Source: DAOVRD01 sp964521715 (GTDB lineage: Bacteria; Planctomycetota; Brocadiia; SM23-32). Taken from it: 12,495 nt of DNA. Below the pieces are notes generated by a model that worked only from the letters and a program-made list of their open reading frames with translations, was not told where the DNA came from and did no database searches. This document shows, piece by piece, positions 1 to 6,844 of the stretch (positions are counted from its first letter, which is position 1; every line of letters starts with the position of its first letter). The stretch is taken from NCBI GenBank assembly GCA_964521715.1, contig CAZFSS010000049.1, positions 1 through 12,495 of the forward strand, given 5' to 3'. The position numbers and the translations under genes are program-made.

Positions 1-2
1 TG

Positions 3-47
3 GACGGCGCGGCCGTCGTGAAACCGGGGGCGGCGCCCGGCGCTTGA
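3..47 (+). CDS. 3' end of an unidentified upstream gene (partial)
   Basis: The third forward frame is open from the window edge and reads DGAAVVKPGAAPGA before a TGA at 45-47. A hairpin follows directly, as expected at a gene end. An Ala/Pro/Gly-rich tail after an 'xDGAxVxP' stretch resembles the C-termini of HlyD/RND-type periplasmic adaptor subunits, but fourteen residues cannot establish a family. The other two forward frames stop at about the same place, so frame choice rests only on how protein-like the residues look. The tail could also be chance. Confidence 0.3.
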   Translation, partial: DGAAVVKPGAAPGA

Positions 48-51
48 GATC

Positions 52-75
52 GGGCCTCTGACGTTCCAGAGGGCC
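52..75 (+). terminator. Short hairpin after the upstream gene end
   Basis: CCTCTG (55-60) pairs with CAGAGG (67-72) around a six-base loop, and two more G-C pairs sit beyond one mismatch. It begins five bases after the putative stop at 45-47. No T-tract follows, so it would be a weak or factor-assisted terminator, or only an mRNA 3' stabiliser. I see nothing else recognisable between it and the phoB promoter at 256. Confidence 0.3.
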
Positions 76-255
76 GCTCGGGCCGGAACCGCAGTCATGC
101 AGAGGGGGGCGATCGAGCTGCGCGGGCGCCGGTCCGGGCGCGCGGCCTCTCCTGCAAGCCTTCCGTTTGCGCCCTTCTTCGGGTATACATCTGCCAGGCG
201 GCGGCGTTCTGCTCGTCCCGTCGGGCGCGGCGCCGACCGCCGCTCTCGCGCGGAA

Positions 256-286
256 CTAACACGCGGCTAACATTCCCGCGTAGAAT
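256..286 (+). promoter_or_regulatory. Candidate Pho box and -10 of the phoBR promoter
   Basis: Two identical CTAACA hexamers lie at 256-261 and 267-272, exactly 11 bp apart. Eight bases later comes TAGAAT (281-286), a five-of-six match to the -10 consensus. OmpR/PhoB-family regulators bind direct repeats with an 11-bp period, usually in place of a good -35 element, and no good -35 is visible here. Transcription would start near 293, giving a leader of about 30 bases with the GGAGG ribosome site at 314-318. The same arrangement recurs before pstS, so autoregulation by PhoB is the simplest reading. Confidence 0.6.
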
Positions 287-324
287 GGGATTGGGGTGCA
301 CGCAGGTGCTGCCGGAGGCGCGTC

Positions 325-1014
325 ATGGCCAGAGAGCGCATACTCGTCGTTGAGGACGAGGAAGACATCCTGGAGCTGGTCAGCTACAACCTGCGCAAAG
401 AGGGCTACGAAGTCGAGTGCGCTGACACGGGGGAGAAGGCCCTGAGGGCGGCCCGCGTTCGGGTCCCTGACCTCGTTGTGCTGGACCTCATGTTGCCCGG
501 CACAGACGGGCTGGAAGTCTGCCGGATACTGAAGAGCGACCCGTCCGCCTCGCACGTTGCCATCGTCATGCTCACGGCCAAAGGAGAGGAGGCCGACATA
601 GTGGCCGGGCTGGAGCTGGGAGCGGACGATTACGTCACCAAGCCTTTCAGCCCCCGGGTGCTGGTGGCGCGGGTCCGGGCCGTCCTCAGGCGCAAGTCCG
701 CTGAGGTGACCGACGAGCACTCGCCCCTGACCGTCGGCGACTTGTCCATCCATCCGGGACGCCACGAAGTGCTCGTCGGCGGCGAGCCGGTTGACCTGAC
801 CTATACGGAGTTCCGCATTCTGCACTTCCTGGCCAGACGTCCGGGATGGGTCTTTACCCGCTATCAGCTGGTGGACGGCGCTCGGGGACCGGACGCCATC
901 GTGACGGACCGCTCAGTGGACGTTCACATGGTGTCCTTGCGGCGCAAGCTGGGCGGACTCGGGAACCTGATCGAGACGGTGCGCGGCGTGGGCTACCGGC
1001 TCAAAGACGAGTGA
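325..1014 (+). CDS. phoB: Phosphate regulon response regulator PhoB
   Basis: Cytoplasmic two-component response regulator of 229 residues, the normal length for PhoB. Residues 1-120 form the receiver domain: acidic pocket E10/D11, phospho-acceptor D54 in VVLDLMLPG, switch T84 and conserved K106 in TKPF. Residues about 135-227 are an OmpR-type winged helix (TYTEFRILHFLA, then RSVDVHMVSLRRKL and VRGVGYRL). When phosphorylated by PhoR it should bind direct-repeat Pho boxes and activate phosphate-scavenging genes. The start has GGAGG six bases upstream. It is followed by phoR after three bases. OmpR-family regulators look alike; the PhoB call rests on the downstream PhoR and the pst-phoU operon. 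It lies behind a candidate Pho box and is probably autoregulated. Confidence 0.9.
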   Translation: MARERILVVEDEEDILELVSYNLRKEGYEVECADTGEKALRAARVRVPDLVVLDLMLPGTDGLEVCRILKSDPSASHVAIVMLTAKGEEADIVAGLELGADDYVTKPFSPRVLVARVRAVLRRKSAEVTDEHSPLTVGDLSIHPGRHEVLVGGEPVDLTYTEFRILHFLARRPGWVFTRYQLVDGARGPDAIVTDRSVDVHMVSLRRKLGGLGNLIETVRGVGYRLKDE

Positions 1015-1017
1015 GAC

Positions 1018-2787
1018 ATGGCCCAACGGCGGTTGCTGTGGAAGCTCTATCCGGCCTACGTCCTCCTGATCGCGCTGTGCGTGCTCGGGGTGACCGGCTA
1101 TGCCCTTCGTTCCGTCACGCGGTTCTATCACGCGCAGGTGGCGGAGGACCTGGCGGCCAGGGCGTGGCTGATCCGGCCGCAGATCGCCGAGAGGCTGCGC
1201 GCCGGCGACACTGCGTCGCTGGACGCTCTGGCCAGGGACCTGGCACGCTCGGCTAAGGCCCGCATCACGATCGTCGGCGTGAACGGTCGGGTCCTGGCCG
1301 ACTCAGAGAAGGGCCCCGGCGCGATGGACAGCCATGCTGACCGACCCGAGGTGATCCAGGCGCTCGCCGAAGGTCTCGGGCAGTCCACGCACTACAGCTC
1401 GACGCTCAGGACCAACATGATGTACGTGGCTGTGGCCGTGGGAGATCAGCGTGAGCCCCTGGGCGTCATCCGAACGTCCATTGCCCTGGACCGGGTGGAG
1501 GCGGAGCTGGCGGCCATGTCGCGACGGATATGGCTGGGCGGGCTCGTTGCGGCCGTGCTGGCCGCGGGTCTGAGCATGGTGGTGGCGAAGCGCGTCAGCC
1601 GGCCGTTGGGGGAGATGGCCGAAGGCGCCGAAAAGTTCGCCGCGGGGGACCTGAGCCACAAGATCCTGCCGCCGGACATCGTCGAGTTCCAGCGGCTGGC
1701 CGAGTCCCTCAACCGCATGGCCCAGAACCTGGACCAGAAGATCGCTGCCCTCAGCCGGCAGAACGCGCAGTACGACGCCGTGCTCTCCAGCATGGCCGAG
1801 GGCGTCATCGCCGTGGACCGGGACCACCGCATCATCAGCCTCAACCAGGCGGCCGCCGGTCTACTGGACGCAGACCCCGCCGAGTCCACGGGCAGGACGC
1901 TCCAGGAGGTCTCGCGCAACGTGCCGCTGGCGCGCTTCGTGGGCGCCGTCCTGGCCGACGGCCAGGCGAGGGACGGCGAGATCGTCCTGCATAACCGCGG
2001 TGAGGCCCACGTGCTGGTCGGCGGCTCCGCCCTGCGCGACGCCGGCGACCGGCAGATCGGCGCCCTCATCGTGCTGAGCGACATAACGCAGGTCCGCCGC
2101 CTTGAGGGCGTGCGGCGCGATTTCGTGGCCAACGTCTCGCATGAGCTCAGGACGCCCATCACGGCCGTTCAGGGCTTCATCGAAACGTTGCGCGACGGTG
2201 CCGTCTCCGACCCCGAGCGGGCCCGGAGGTTCCTCGACATCGCCAGCAAGCACGCCGCCCGGCTCAACCGGATCGTCGAGGACCTTCTCGCCCTGTCGCG
2301 CATCGAACGTGAGCAGGAAACGGGCGCGATCGACTTGCCGGAGACGAAGCTGCGCGACGTCCTCCACGCCGCCGCCTCCGACTGCGAGGCCAGCAGCCGC
2401 GAGAGGGAAATGGCCGTTCGGATCGACTGCCCCGAGGACCTCGTGGTCCGGGCCAATCCCCATCTGCTCGAACAGGCCGTCCTGAACCTCCTTGACAACG
2501 CGATCCGTTACAGCGCCCCGGGCAGCTCCGTGGACCTCCAGGCCGAACGCGCTGAAGGCGAGGTCCTCGTGCGCGTCACGGACCGGGGCTGCGGCATCCC
2601 GGCCGAGCACCTTCCCCGCATCTTCGAGCGCTTCTATTGCGTGGACAAAGCCCACAGCCGCAAGCTGGGCGGCACGGGGCTGGGGCTGGCCATCGTCAAG
2701 CACATCGCCCAAGTCCACGGGGGCAAGGTCACGGTCGAAAGCACGCCGGGCGAAGGCAGCGTCTTCACCATCCACCTTCCGTCGTAG
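1018..2787 (+). CDS. phoR: Phosphate regulon sensor histidine kinase PhoR
   Basis: Membrane sensor kinase of 589 residues. TM1 is at about 8-28 and TM2 at about 168-190, enclosing an extracytoplasmic domain of roughly 135 residues. A HAMP linker (about 192-245), a PAS domain (about 250-360), the HisKA dimerisation helix with phospho-acceptor H375 in FVANVSHELRTP, and an ATPase domain follow: N-box N494 in LLDNAIRY, G1 box from D522 (DRGCGIP), G2 box 551-557 (GGTGLGL). All catalytic motifs look intact. It should autophosphorylate on H375 and transfer phosphate to D54 of PhoB. The architecture, with a large external domain, is closer to Bacillus PhoR than to E. coli PhoR, which lacks one. In E. 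coli, PhoR responds to Pst and PhoU, both encoded downstream here. The start is three bases after phoB, so the two are co-transcribed. Confidence 0.9.
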   Translation: MAQRRLLWKLYPAYVLLIALCVLGVTGYALRSVTRFYHAQVAEDLAARAWLIRPQIAERLRAGDTASLDALARDLARSAKARITIVGVNGRVLADSEKGPGAMDSHADRPEVIQALAEGLGQSTHYSSTLRTNMMYVAVAVGDQREPLGVIRTSIALDRVEAELAAMSRRIWLGGLVAAVLAAGLSMVVAKRVSRPLGEMAEGAEKFAAGDLSHKILPPDIVEFQRLAESLNRMAQNLDQKIAALSRQNAQYDAVLSSMAEGVIAVDRDHRIISLNQAAAGLLDADPAESTGRTLQEVSRNVPLARFVGAVLADGQARDGEIVLHNRGEAHVLVGGSALRDAGDRQIGALIVLSDITQVRRLEGVRRDFVANVSHELRTPITAVQGFIETLRDGAVSDPERARRFLDIASKHAARLNRIVEDLLALSRIEREQETGAIDLPETKLRDVLHAAASDCEASSREREMAVRIDCPEDLVVRANPHLLEQAVLNLLDNAIRYSAPGSSVDLQAERAEGEVLVRVTDRGCGIPAEHLPRIFERFYCVDKAHSRKLGGTGLGLAIVKHIAQVHGGKVTVESTPGEGSVFTIHLPS

Positions 2788-2830
2788 CCGCAGGCCGGCC
2801 CGCCGCGTTTCCTGCGTTCCTCACCTCTCC

Positions 2831-2862
2831 TGAATACTTGCCTAACCGGCTGGGGGTACCAT
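2831..2862 (+). promoter_or_regulatory. Weak candidate Pho box and -10 for the porin
   Basis: CTAACC (2842-2847) is followed after nine bases by the -10-like TACCAT (2857-2862), the same spacing as at the pstS promoter. The position 11 bp upstream holds TGAATA (2831-2836), which matches CTAACA at only three of six bases. The site was noticed because of the better ones at 256 and 4605, and could be chance. Confidence 0.35.
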
Positions 2863-2871
2863 TGCGTGTGT

Positions 2872-2895
2872 CGCATGGGACGGCCCGCATGGGAC
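2872..2895 (+). repeat. Two 10-bp direct repeats, 14 bp apart
   Basis: CGCATGGGAC occurs at 2872-2881 and again at 2886-2895, with four bases between copies. It lies just downstream of the candidate porin -10, so it could be an operator or an RNA feature of the leader. The function is unknown. Confidence 0.6.
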
Positions 2896-3054
2896 CGCGT
2901 CCGTCCAGCCACAGGATGTCGCCGTGCTCACCGCACGCATTGTGCCCTGGCAGGCGAGGTGTTACTGTGAATGGCTTTCTGGCCGACGCCGGGACACGCG
3001 TTGGGCGGCTGGCGTTCCGAGGCCCGGCGCGTTGTCGTCTGCAAAGGATGACGT

Positions 3055-3066
3055 GGAACGCGTTCC
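3055..3066. repeat. Perfect 12-bp palindrome
   Basis: GGAACG at 3055-3060 is directly followed by its reverse complement CGTTCC at 3061-3066. It could be a dimer binding site or chance. A hairpin is unlikely because there is no loop. Confidence 0.5.
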
Positions 3067-3165
3067 GATGCTCTCTTTGGCGAAAGGAGGTGAACCGCTG
3101 AGCCGATGTACGTGATCGCAAGGCTGGCAGAGCCGGCTGTTCGAACAAGTGAAAGGAAGACCCAG

Positions 3166-4557
3166 ATGCTGAAGCCATCGGAGTCCGTTGTGGTCGCGGC
3201 CGTCTGCCTGTCGTTTCTCGCGGGCAACAGGGCATGGGCCGCAGACCCTGAGATCGAGTCCCTGCAGCGACGCATCGAGGCGCTGGAGAAGGAGGTCGAC
3301 GCGCTGCGCCGCGGTCACGCCGCCTCTGCTGCCGTTCCTGCGACTCAGCCCGACCGCGAGCAGGTCGCCGAGGTCGTGCGCGAAGAGATGAAGATGGCCG
3401 CTCAGCCGGGAGACATGCGCGTCTACTGGAAGGAAGGCCTCCGCCTCGACTCGCTGGATTCCCACTTCAAGCTCAAGATCGGCGGGCGCGTCCAGGCCGA
3501 CTGGGGCTGGATAGGCGCGGACGACGAGCTGAAGGACGCCTTCGGCGAGGGCAACTTCAACGACGGCGCGGAGTTCAGGCGGGCCCGCTTCCACATGTCC
3601 GGCTCGATCCACGACAACACCGAGTACAAACTCGAGGTCGACTGGGCGGACAACAGCGTGAGCATCAAGGACGCCTACCTGGCGTTCACTAACCTCGTCC
3701 CGTGCGGCACGGTGAAAGCCGGTCAGTTCAAGGAGCCGTTCGGGCTCGAAGAGATGACCAGCGACAACTACATCACCTTCATCGAGCGGTCGCTTCCGAT
3801 TGAGGCGTTCGCTCCCAGCCACAACATGGGCGTCGGGTTGTCTAACTGCGTGATGGACGACCGGATGACGTATGCCGTGGGCGTCTTCTCGACGGGCCAT
3901 ACGGATCAGAATCTGGAGGACGGCGCCTCGTTCACCGGCCGTCTGACGTGGCTGCCTTACTACGACGAGGAGTCCAAGGGCCGCCACCTGGTCCACGTTG
4001 GCGCGGCCGCCAGCTGGCGCAGCAACACGGACGCCGTCCGCTACCGGACGCGACCCGAGTATCACCAAACCGCCAGGCTGGTCGACACGGGTTCGATGGC
4101 CGTGGATGACACCGTGCTGACGGGCCTGGAGGCCGCCTGGGTCAGCGGGCCGTTCTCGCTTCAAGGCGAGTACATCACGGCCGAAGCGGACAGGGACCCC
4201 GGCTCAAGCGTGGACCTGGGCGGCTACTACGTCCAGGCCAGCTACTTCCTGACCGGTGAGAACCGGGCCTACAAGATCAGTGAGGGCGTCTTCGACCGCG
4301 TCAAGCCGGAGGATGACTTCGACGGCAAGGGCAACTGGGGCGCCTGGGAATTGGCAGCCCGTTACTCGGGAGTCGATCTGAGCGACGCCGACGTCATGGG
4401 CGGCCAGATGGACAAGTGGACGCTCGGCCTGAACTGGTACCTCAACCCCAACATGCGCGTCATGTTCGACTACGGCGACGCGAGTGTTCAGGATTACGCG
4501 GGCAGCGTCGACGGCGACATGAAGATGCTCGGCGTCCGCCTTCAGGCCGACTTCTGA
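3166..4557 (+). CDS. Phosphate-selective porin (OprO/OprP-like)
   Basis: Outer-membrane beta-barrel of 463 residues in the phosphate-selective porin O/P family. It should let phosphate or polyphosphate anions into the periplasm for PstS. Residues 1-25 are a signal peptide ending NRAWA, followed by a short heptad-like helix (about 28-50, PEIESLQRRIEALEKEV) as seen at the N-terminus of many O/P porins. The barrel starts about residue 104 (KIGGRVQADWGW) and includes a family-like stretch, VKAGQFKEPFGLEEMTS. The chain ends ADF, the terminal Phe typical of Bam substrates. The ATG at 3166 is preferred over an in-frame ATG at 3106 because it has AAAGGAAG six bases upstream and gives a clean signal peptide. 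Family is fairly sure; phosphate selectivity is inferred from position between phoBR and pst. Confidence 0.8.
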   Translation: MLKPSESVVVAAVCLSFLAGNRAWAADPEIESLQRRIEALEKEVDALRRGHAASAAVPATQPDREQVAEVVREEMKMAAQPGDMRVYWKEGLRLDSLDSHFKLKIGGRVQADWGWIGADDELKDAFGEGNFNDGAEFRRARFHMSGSIHDNTEYKLEVDWADNSVSIKDAYLAFTNLVPCGTVKAGQFKEPFGLEEMTSDNYITFIERSLPIEAFAPSHNMGVGLSNCVMDDRMTYAVGVFSTGHTDQNLEDGASFTGRLTWLPYYDEESKGRHLVHVGAAASWRSNTDAVRYRTRPEYHQTARLVDTGSMAVDDTVLTGLEAAWVSGPFSLQGEYITAEADRDPGSSVDLGGYYVQASYFLTGENRAYKISEGVFDRVKPEDDFDGKGNWGAWELAARYSGVDLSDADVMGGQMDKWTLGLNWYLNPNMRVMFDYGDASVQDYAGSVDGDMKMLGVRLQADF

Positions 4558-4568
4558 CGACGCTTCTG

Positions 4569-4596
4569 GGGCGGGGCGCCACTCCGGGCCCCGCCC
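4569..4596 (+). terminator. GC-rich hairpin after the porin gene
   Basis: GGGCGGGGC (4569-4577) pairs perfectly with GCCCCGCCC (4588-4596) around a ten-base loop, starting 12 bases after the porin stop. There is no clear T-tract, so it may be an imperfect terminator or a 3' stabiliser. The pst promoter begins only nine bases later, which supports a transcript boundary here. Confidence 0.6.
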
Positions 4597-4604
4597 GTCG
4601 TCGC

Positions 4605-4636
4605 TTAACGCGATCCTAACAGAAGCGGAGTAACAT
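4605..4636 (+). promoter_or_regulatory. Candidate Pho box and -10 of the pst operon promoter
   Basis: TTAACG (4605-4610) and CTAACA (4616-4621) are exactly 11 bp apart. After nine bases comes TAACAT (4631-4636), a -10-like hexamer matching four of six consensus positions. This repeats the geometry of the phoB promoter. Transcription from here would start near 4643 and leave a leader of about 155 bases before pstS. That leader can fold GCAG/GCCC at 4709-4718 with GGGCTGC at 4736-4742; the role of this fold, if any, is unknown. Confidence 0.6.
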
Positions 4637-4799
4637 GAAAGTAGCGGGGCGCGCGCACAGTGCCAAGAGCCGTGCTGCGCCGGAGCAAGGGGAGCGACCC
4701 GAGGGGGCGCAGAAGCCCGAGACCGGCAAGCGGAAGGGCTGCCCCTGGTCGTCCGGGCGTGGAATGCGCTCGCCGCCGCTGAGAAGGAGGCAGAAGCAG

Positions 4800-5657
4800 A
4801 TGAAGAGAAGGACCATAAGGACTCTGGCTGTCCCGCTGGCGGCGGCGGCGCTGGTCTTCGCCGCCCTTGGGCCGGGCGCCTACGCCCAGGACGCGGGGAG
4901 CACGAAGATCGTCGTGGACGGCTCGACCACCGTCGGGCCCATCGCCAAGGCCTTCGCGGAGTACTACATGTCGAAGCATCCCGAGGTGAACATCACCGTC
5001 AGTGAGTCGGGAAGCGGCAACGGCGCCAAGGGCCTCATCAACGGCGCCTGCGACGTGGCTGACATGTCGCGCTTCATGAAGGACGGCGAGTTCAAGGCGG
5101 CTGTTGACAAAGGCATCATGCCTGTTGCGCACGTGGTGGCGATGGACGGCCTGCCGATCATCGTGCACCCCGGCAATCCCGTCAAGGGCCTGACGATCGA
5201 GCAAGTCCGGGACATCTACACGGGCAAGATCACCAACTGGCGCGAGGTCGGCGGCCCCGATCTGAAGATCGTCAAGGTCAGCCGCGATACGAACAGCGGC
5301 ACGTACGAGACGTTCGAGACCATGGTGATGCAGAAGGAGAAGATCGCCGCCGACGCGGAGTACGTGGGCAGCAATGGCGCTGTCCGTCAGAACGTGCAGA
5401 GCACGCCGGCCGCCATCGGCTACGCCGGCCTCGGCTTCGTGGATGCGACGGTCAAGGCGCTGGAGATCAACGGCATCTATCCCGACAAGGCGACCGTCTC
5501 GTCCGGCCGCTACCCGATCGCGAGGCCCCTGTTCATGTTCACGAACGGCTACCCGAAGCTCGGCACTCACCTGCATGCGTTCGTCACCCTCTACCTGACC
5601 CAGCAGGGCCAGGACATCATCGAGGACATCGGCTTCGTGCCCGTGACGTACTACTGA
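4800..5657 (+). CDS. pstS: Periplasmic phosphate-binding protein PstS
   Basis: High-affinity phosphate-binding component of the Pst ABC importer, 285 residues. Residues 1-29 are a signal peptide with basic start MKRR and cleavage after AYA. There is no lipobox cysteine, so it should be free in the periplasm. Phosphate-binding elements are visible: DGSTTV at 40-45, SESGSGNGAKG at 68-78, and the SRDTNSGT loop at 161-168. The start at 4800 is chosen because AAGGAGG (4784-4790) precedes it and the signal peptide begins there; the frame stays open upstream to 4635, but that extension is basic, Pro/Arg-rich and would spoil the leader. The length fits the shorter PstS group rather than the 346-residue E. 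coli protein. Tandem stops TGA-TAG end it. It heads the pstSCAB-phoU operon behind a candidate Pho box. Confidence 0.92.
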   Translation: MKRRTIRTLAVPLAAAALVFAALGPGAYAQDAGSTKIVVDGSTTVGPIAKAFAEYYMSKHPEVNITVSESGSGNGAKGLINGACDVADMSRFMKDGEFKAAVDKGIMPVAHVVAMDGLPIIVHPGNPVKGLTIEQVRDIYTGKITNWREVGGPDLKIVKVSRDTNSGTYETFETMVMQKEKIAADAEYVGSNGAVRQNVQSTPAAIGYAGLGFVDATVKALEINGIYPDKATVSSGRYPIARPLFMFTNGYPKLGTHLHAFVTLYLTQQGQDIIEDIGFVPVTYY

Positions 5658-5680
5658 TAGGCGGCGCGCCACATCGGCCA

Positions 5681-6841
5681 ATGACTACCGAATCTCCTCA
5701 AGCATGGCGCGAGGCACTGGGCGACCGGCTGCTGCTCGGCAGGGGCGCCGGTCTGAGGAAGACGGCCGGCCGCTTTCTCGGTCAGGGCCTCCTTCTGCTT
5801 GTGACCTCGGCCTCGGCGCTGGCGGTCCTCTTCATCTTCTTCTACATCATCCGGGACGCGCTTCCGTTCTTCCGCCTGGAGGGCTTCCGCGAGTTCTTCG
5901 CGCGGACCAAGTGGTACCCGTCCGGGGACCCCCCTGCGTTCGGCGCTTTGGCCCTGTTCTTCGGCAGCGGGGTGGTGACGGCGGGGGCCGTCATCGTGGC
6001 GGTGCCGCTTGCGGTGGCTGCCGCCGTCTGCATGAGCGACATACTGCCGTTCGGAGTGCGCCAGATCGTCAAGCCCGTCATCGAGGTCCTGGCGGCCATT
6101 CCCTCGGTGGCGTTCGGATTCTTTGCGCTGGTCGTGTTCGCGCCGCTGCTGCAGGAGCACGGCGGCGCGCTGCTGGCGCTGGGGGCGTGGCTGATCGCCG
6201 TGCCTCTGGCCTTCCTGGCCATAGTCGTGTTGGGCGACTTGCTGGCGGACAGGTTGCCGGACCGGGCCCGGTGGGCGGGGAGGGCCTGCCTCATCATCCT
6301 GTTCGGCGGCGTTGCCGTCCTGGGCATGTTGCGGCTGACGGGGGCCCTGGCCGACATCACGATCTCCAGCGGCAGGAACGCCCTGAACGTCTCCATCCTA
6401 CTGGGCATCATGGCCCTGCCGACCGTGGTGAGCGTCTCGGAGGACGCGCTGTACGCCGCGGGGCGCGAGCTGCGCGAGGGGAGCTATGCCCTGGGCGCCA
6501 CGCGGGCCGAGACGGTTCTGAAGGTGGTGATCCCGGCCGCCCGCAGCGGCATCCTGGCAGCCGTCTTGCTGGGCGTCATGCGCGCCATCGGCGAGACGAT
6601 GGTCGTGTGGATGGCCTCCGGCAACGCCGCCCAGGTCCCCACGCCGTGGTACAACATCCTCGAGCCCGTCCGGACGGTCACGGCCACGATAGCGGGCGAC
6701 ATGGGCGAGGCGGACCACGTGACGGGCTCGGCGCGCTACCACGTGCTCTTCGCCCTGGCCCTCTGCCTGCTGACGTTCTCTTTCCTCTGCAACCTGGTCA
6801 GCGAGTGGGCCTCCCGGCGGTCGAAGGCAAGGAGCGGCTGA
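5681..6841 (+). CDS. pstC: Phosphate ABC transporter permease PstC
   Basis: Inner-membrane permease that pairs with PstA to form the phosphate channel. At 386 residues it is longer than E. coli PstC (about 319). TM1 is at about 36-60 after a basic cytoplasmic N-terminus; the conserved permease core follows, with the PstB-contacting EAA-type loop YALGATRAETVLKVVIPAARSG and the family stretch RAIGETMVVWMASGN. The extra length is mostly at about residues 168-230: two additional hydrophobic stretches (WLIAVPLAFLAIVVLGDLL from W170, and ACLIILFGGVAVLG about 207-220) separated by a charged link, inserted before the conserved LGIMALPTVVSVSEDAL. The ribosome site is weak and lies 20 bases after pstS, so translation may depend partly on coupling. 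pstA follows after three bases. Confidence 0.9.
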   Translation: MTTESPQAWREALGDRLLLGRGAGLRKTAGRFLGQGLLLLVTSASALAVLFIFFYIIRDALPFFRLEGFREFFARTKWYPSGDPPAFGALALFFGSGVVTAGAVIVAVPLAVAAAVCMSDILPFGVRQIVKPVIEVLAAIPSVAFGFFALVVFAPLLQEHGGALLALGAWLIAVPLAFLAIVVLGDLLADRLPDRARWAGRACLIILFGGVAVLGMLRLTGALADITISSGRNALNVSILLGIMALPTVVSVSEDALYAAGRELREGSYALGATRAETVLKVVIPAARSGILAAVLLGVMRAIGETMVVWMASGNAAQVPTPWYNILEPVRTVTATIAGDMGEADHVTGSARYHVLFALALCLLTFSFLCNLVSEWASRRSKARSG

Positions 6842-6844
6842 CGA

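Larger units (their letters stand above)
2788..3165 (+). other. Intergenic leader between phoR and the porin gene
   Basis: This 378-base stretch has no convincing gene. It holds a candidate Pho-type promoter (2831-2862), a pair of 10-bp direct repeats (2872-2895), a perfect 12-bp palindrome (3055-3066) and a very strong Shine-Dalgarno-like sequence (3083-3093). Short open frames cross it, including a 17-codon one at 3048-3101 preceded by AAAGG, but they show no recognisable protein and may be chance. If transcription begins near 2869, the porin mRNA would carry a leader of almost 300 bases. Confidence 0.5.

Noticed and set aside
95..301. 68-codon minus-strand frame upstream of phoB
   Set aside because: The product is Arg/Ala-rich with no motif, and it overlaps the phoB promoter elements. 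It is most likely a GC artefact.
2924..3115. 63-codon open frame between phoR and the porin
   Set aside because: There is no convincing ribosome site and the translation resembles no protein. It could be a leader peptide, but nothing in the sequence supports it.
2962..4164. Open frame of 400 codons on the minus strand
   Set aside because: It is opposite the porin gene and shows no recognisable protein features or signal peptide.
4635..4799. Upstream in-frame start for pstS
   Set aside because: It overlaps the proposed -10 element and would add 55 basic, Pro-rich residues before a normal signal peptide. The start at 4800 has a strong AAGGAGG.
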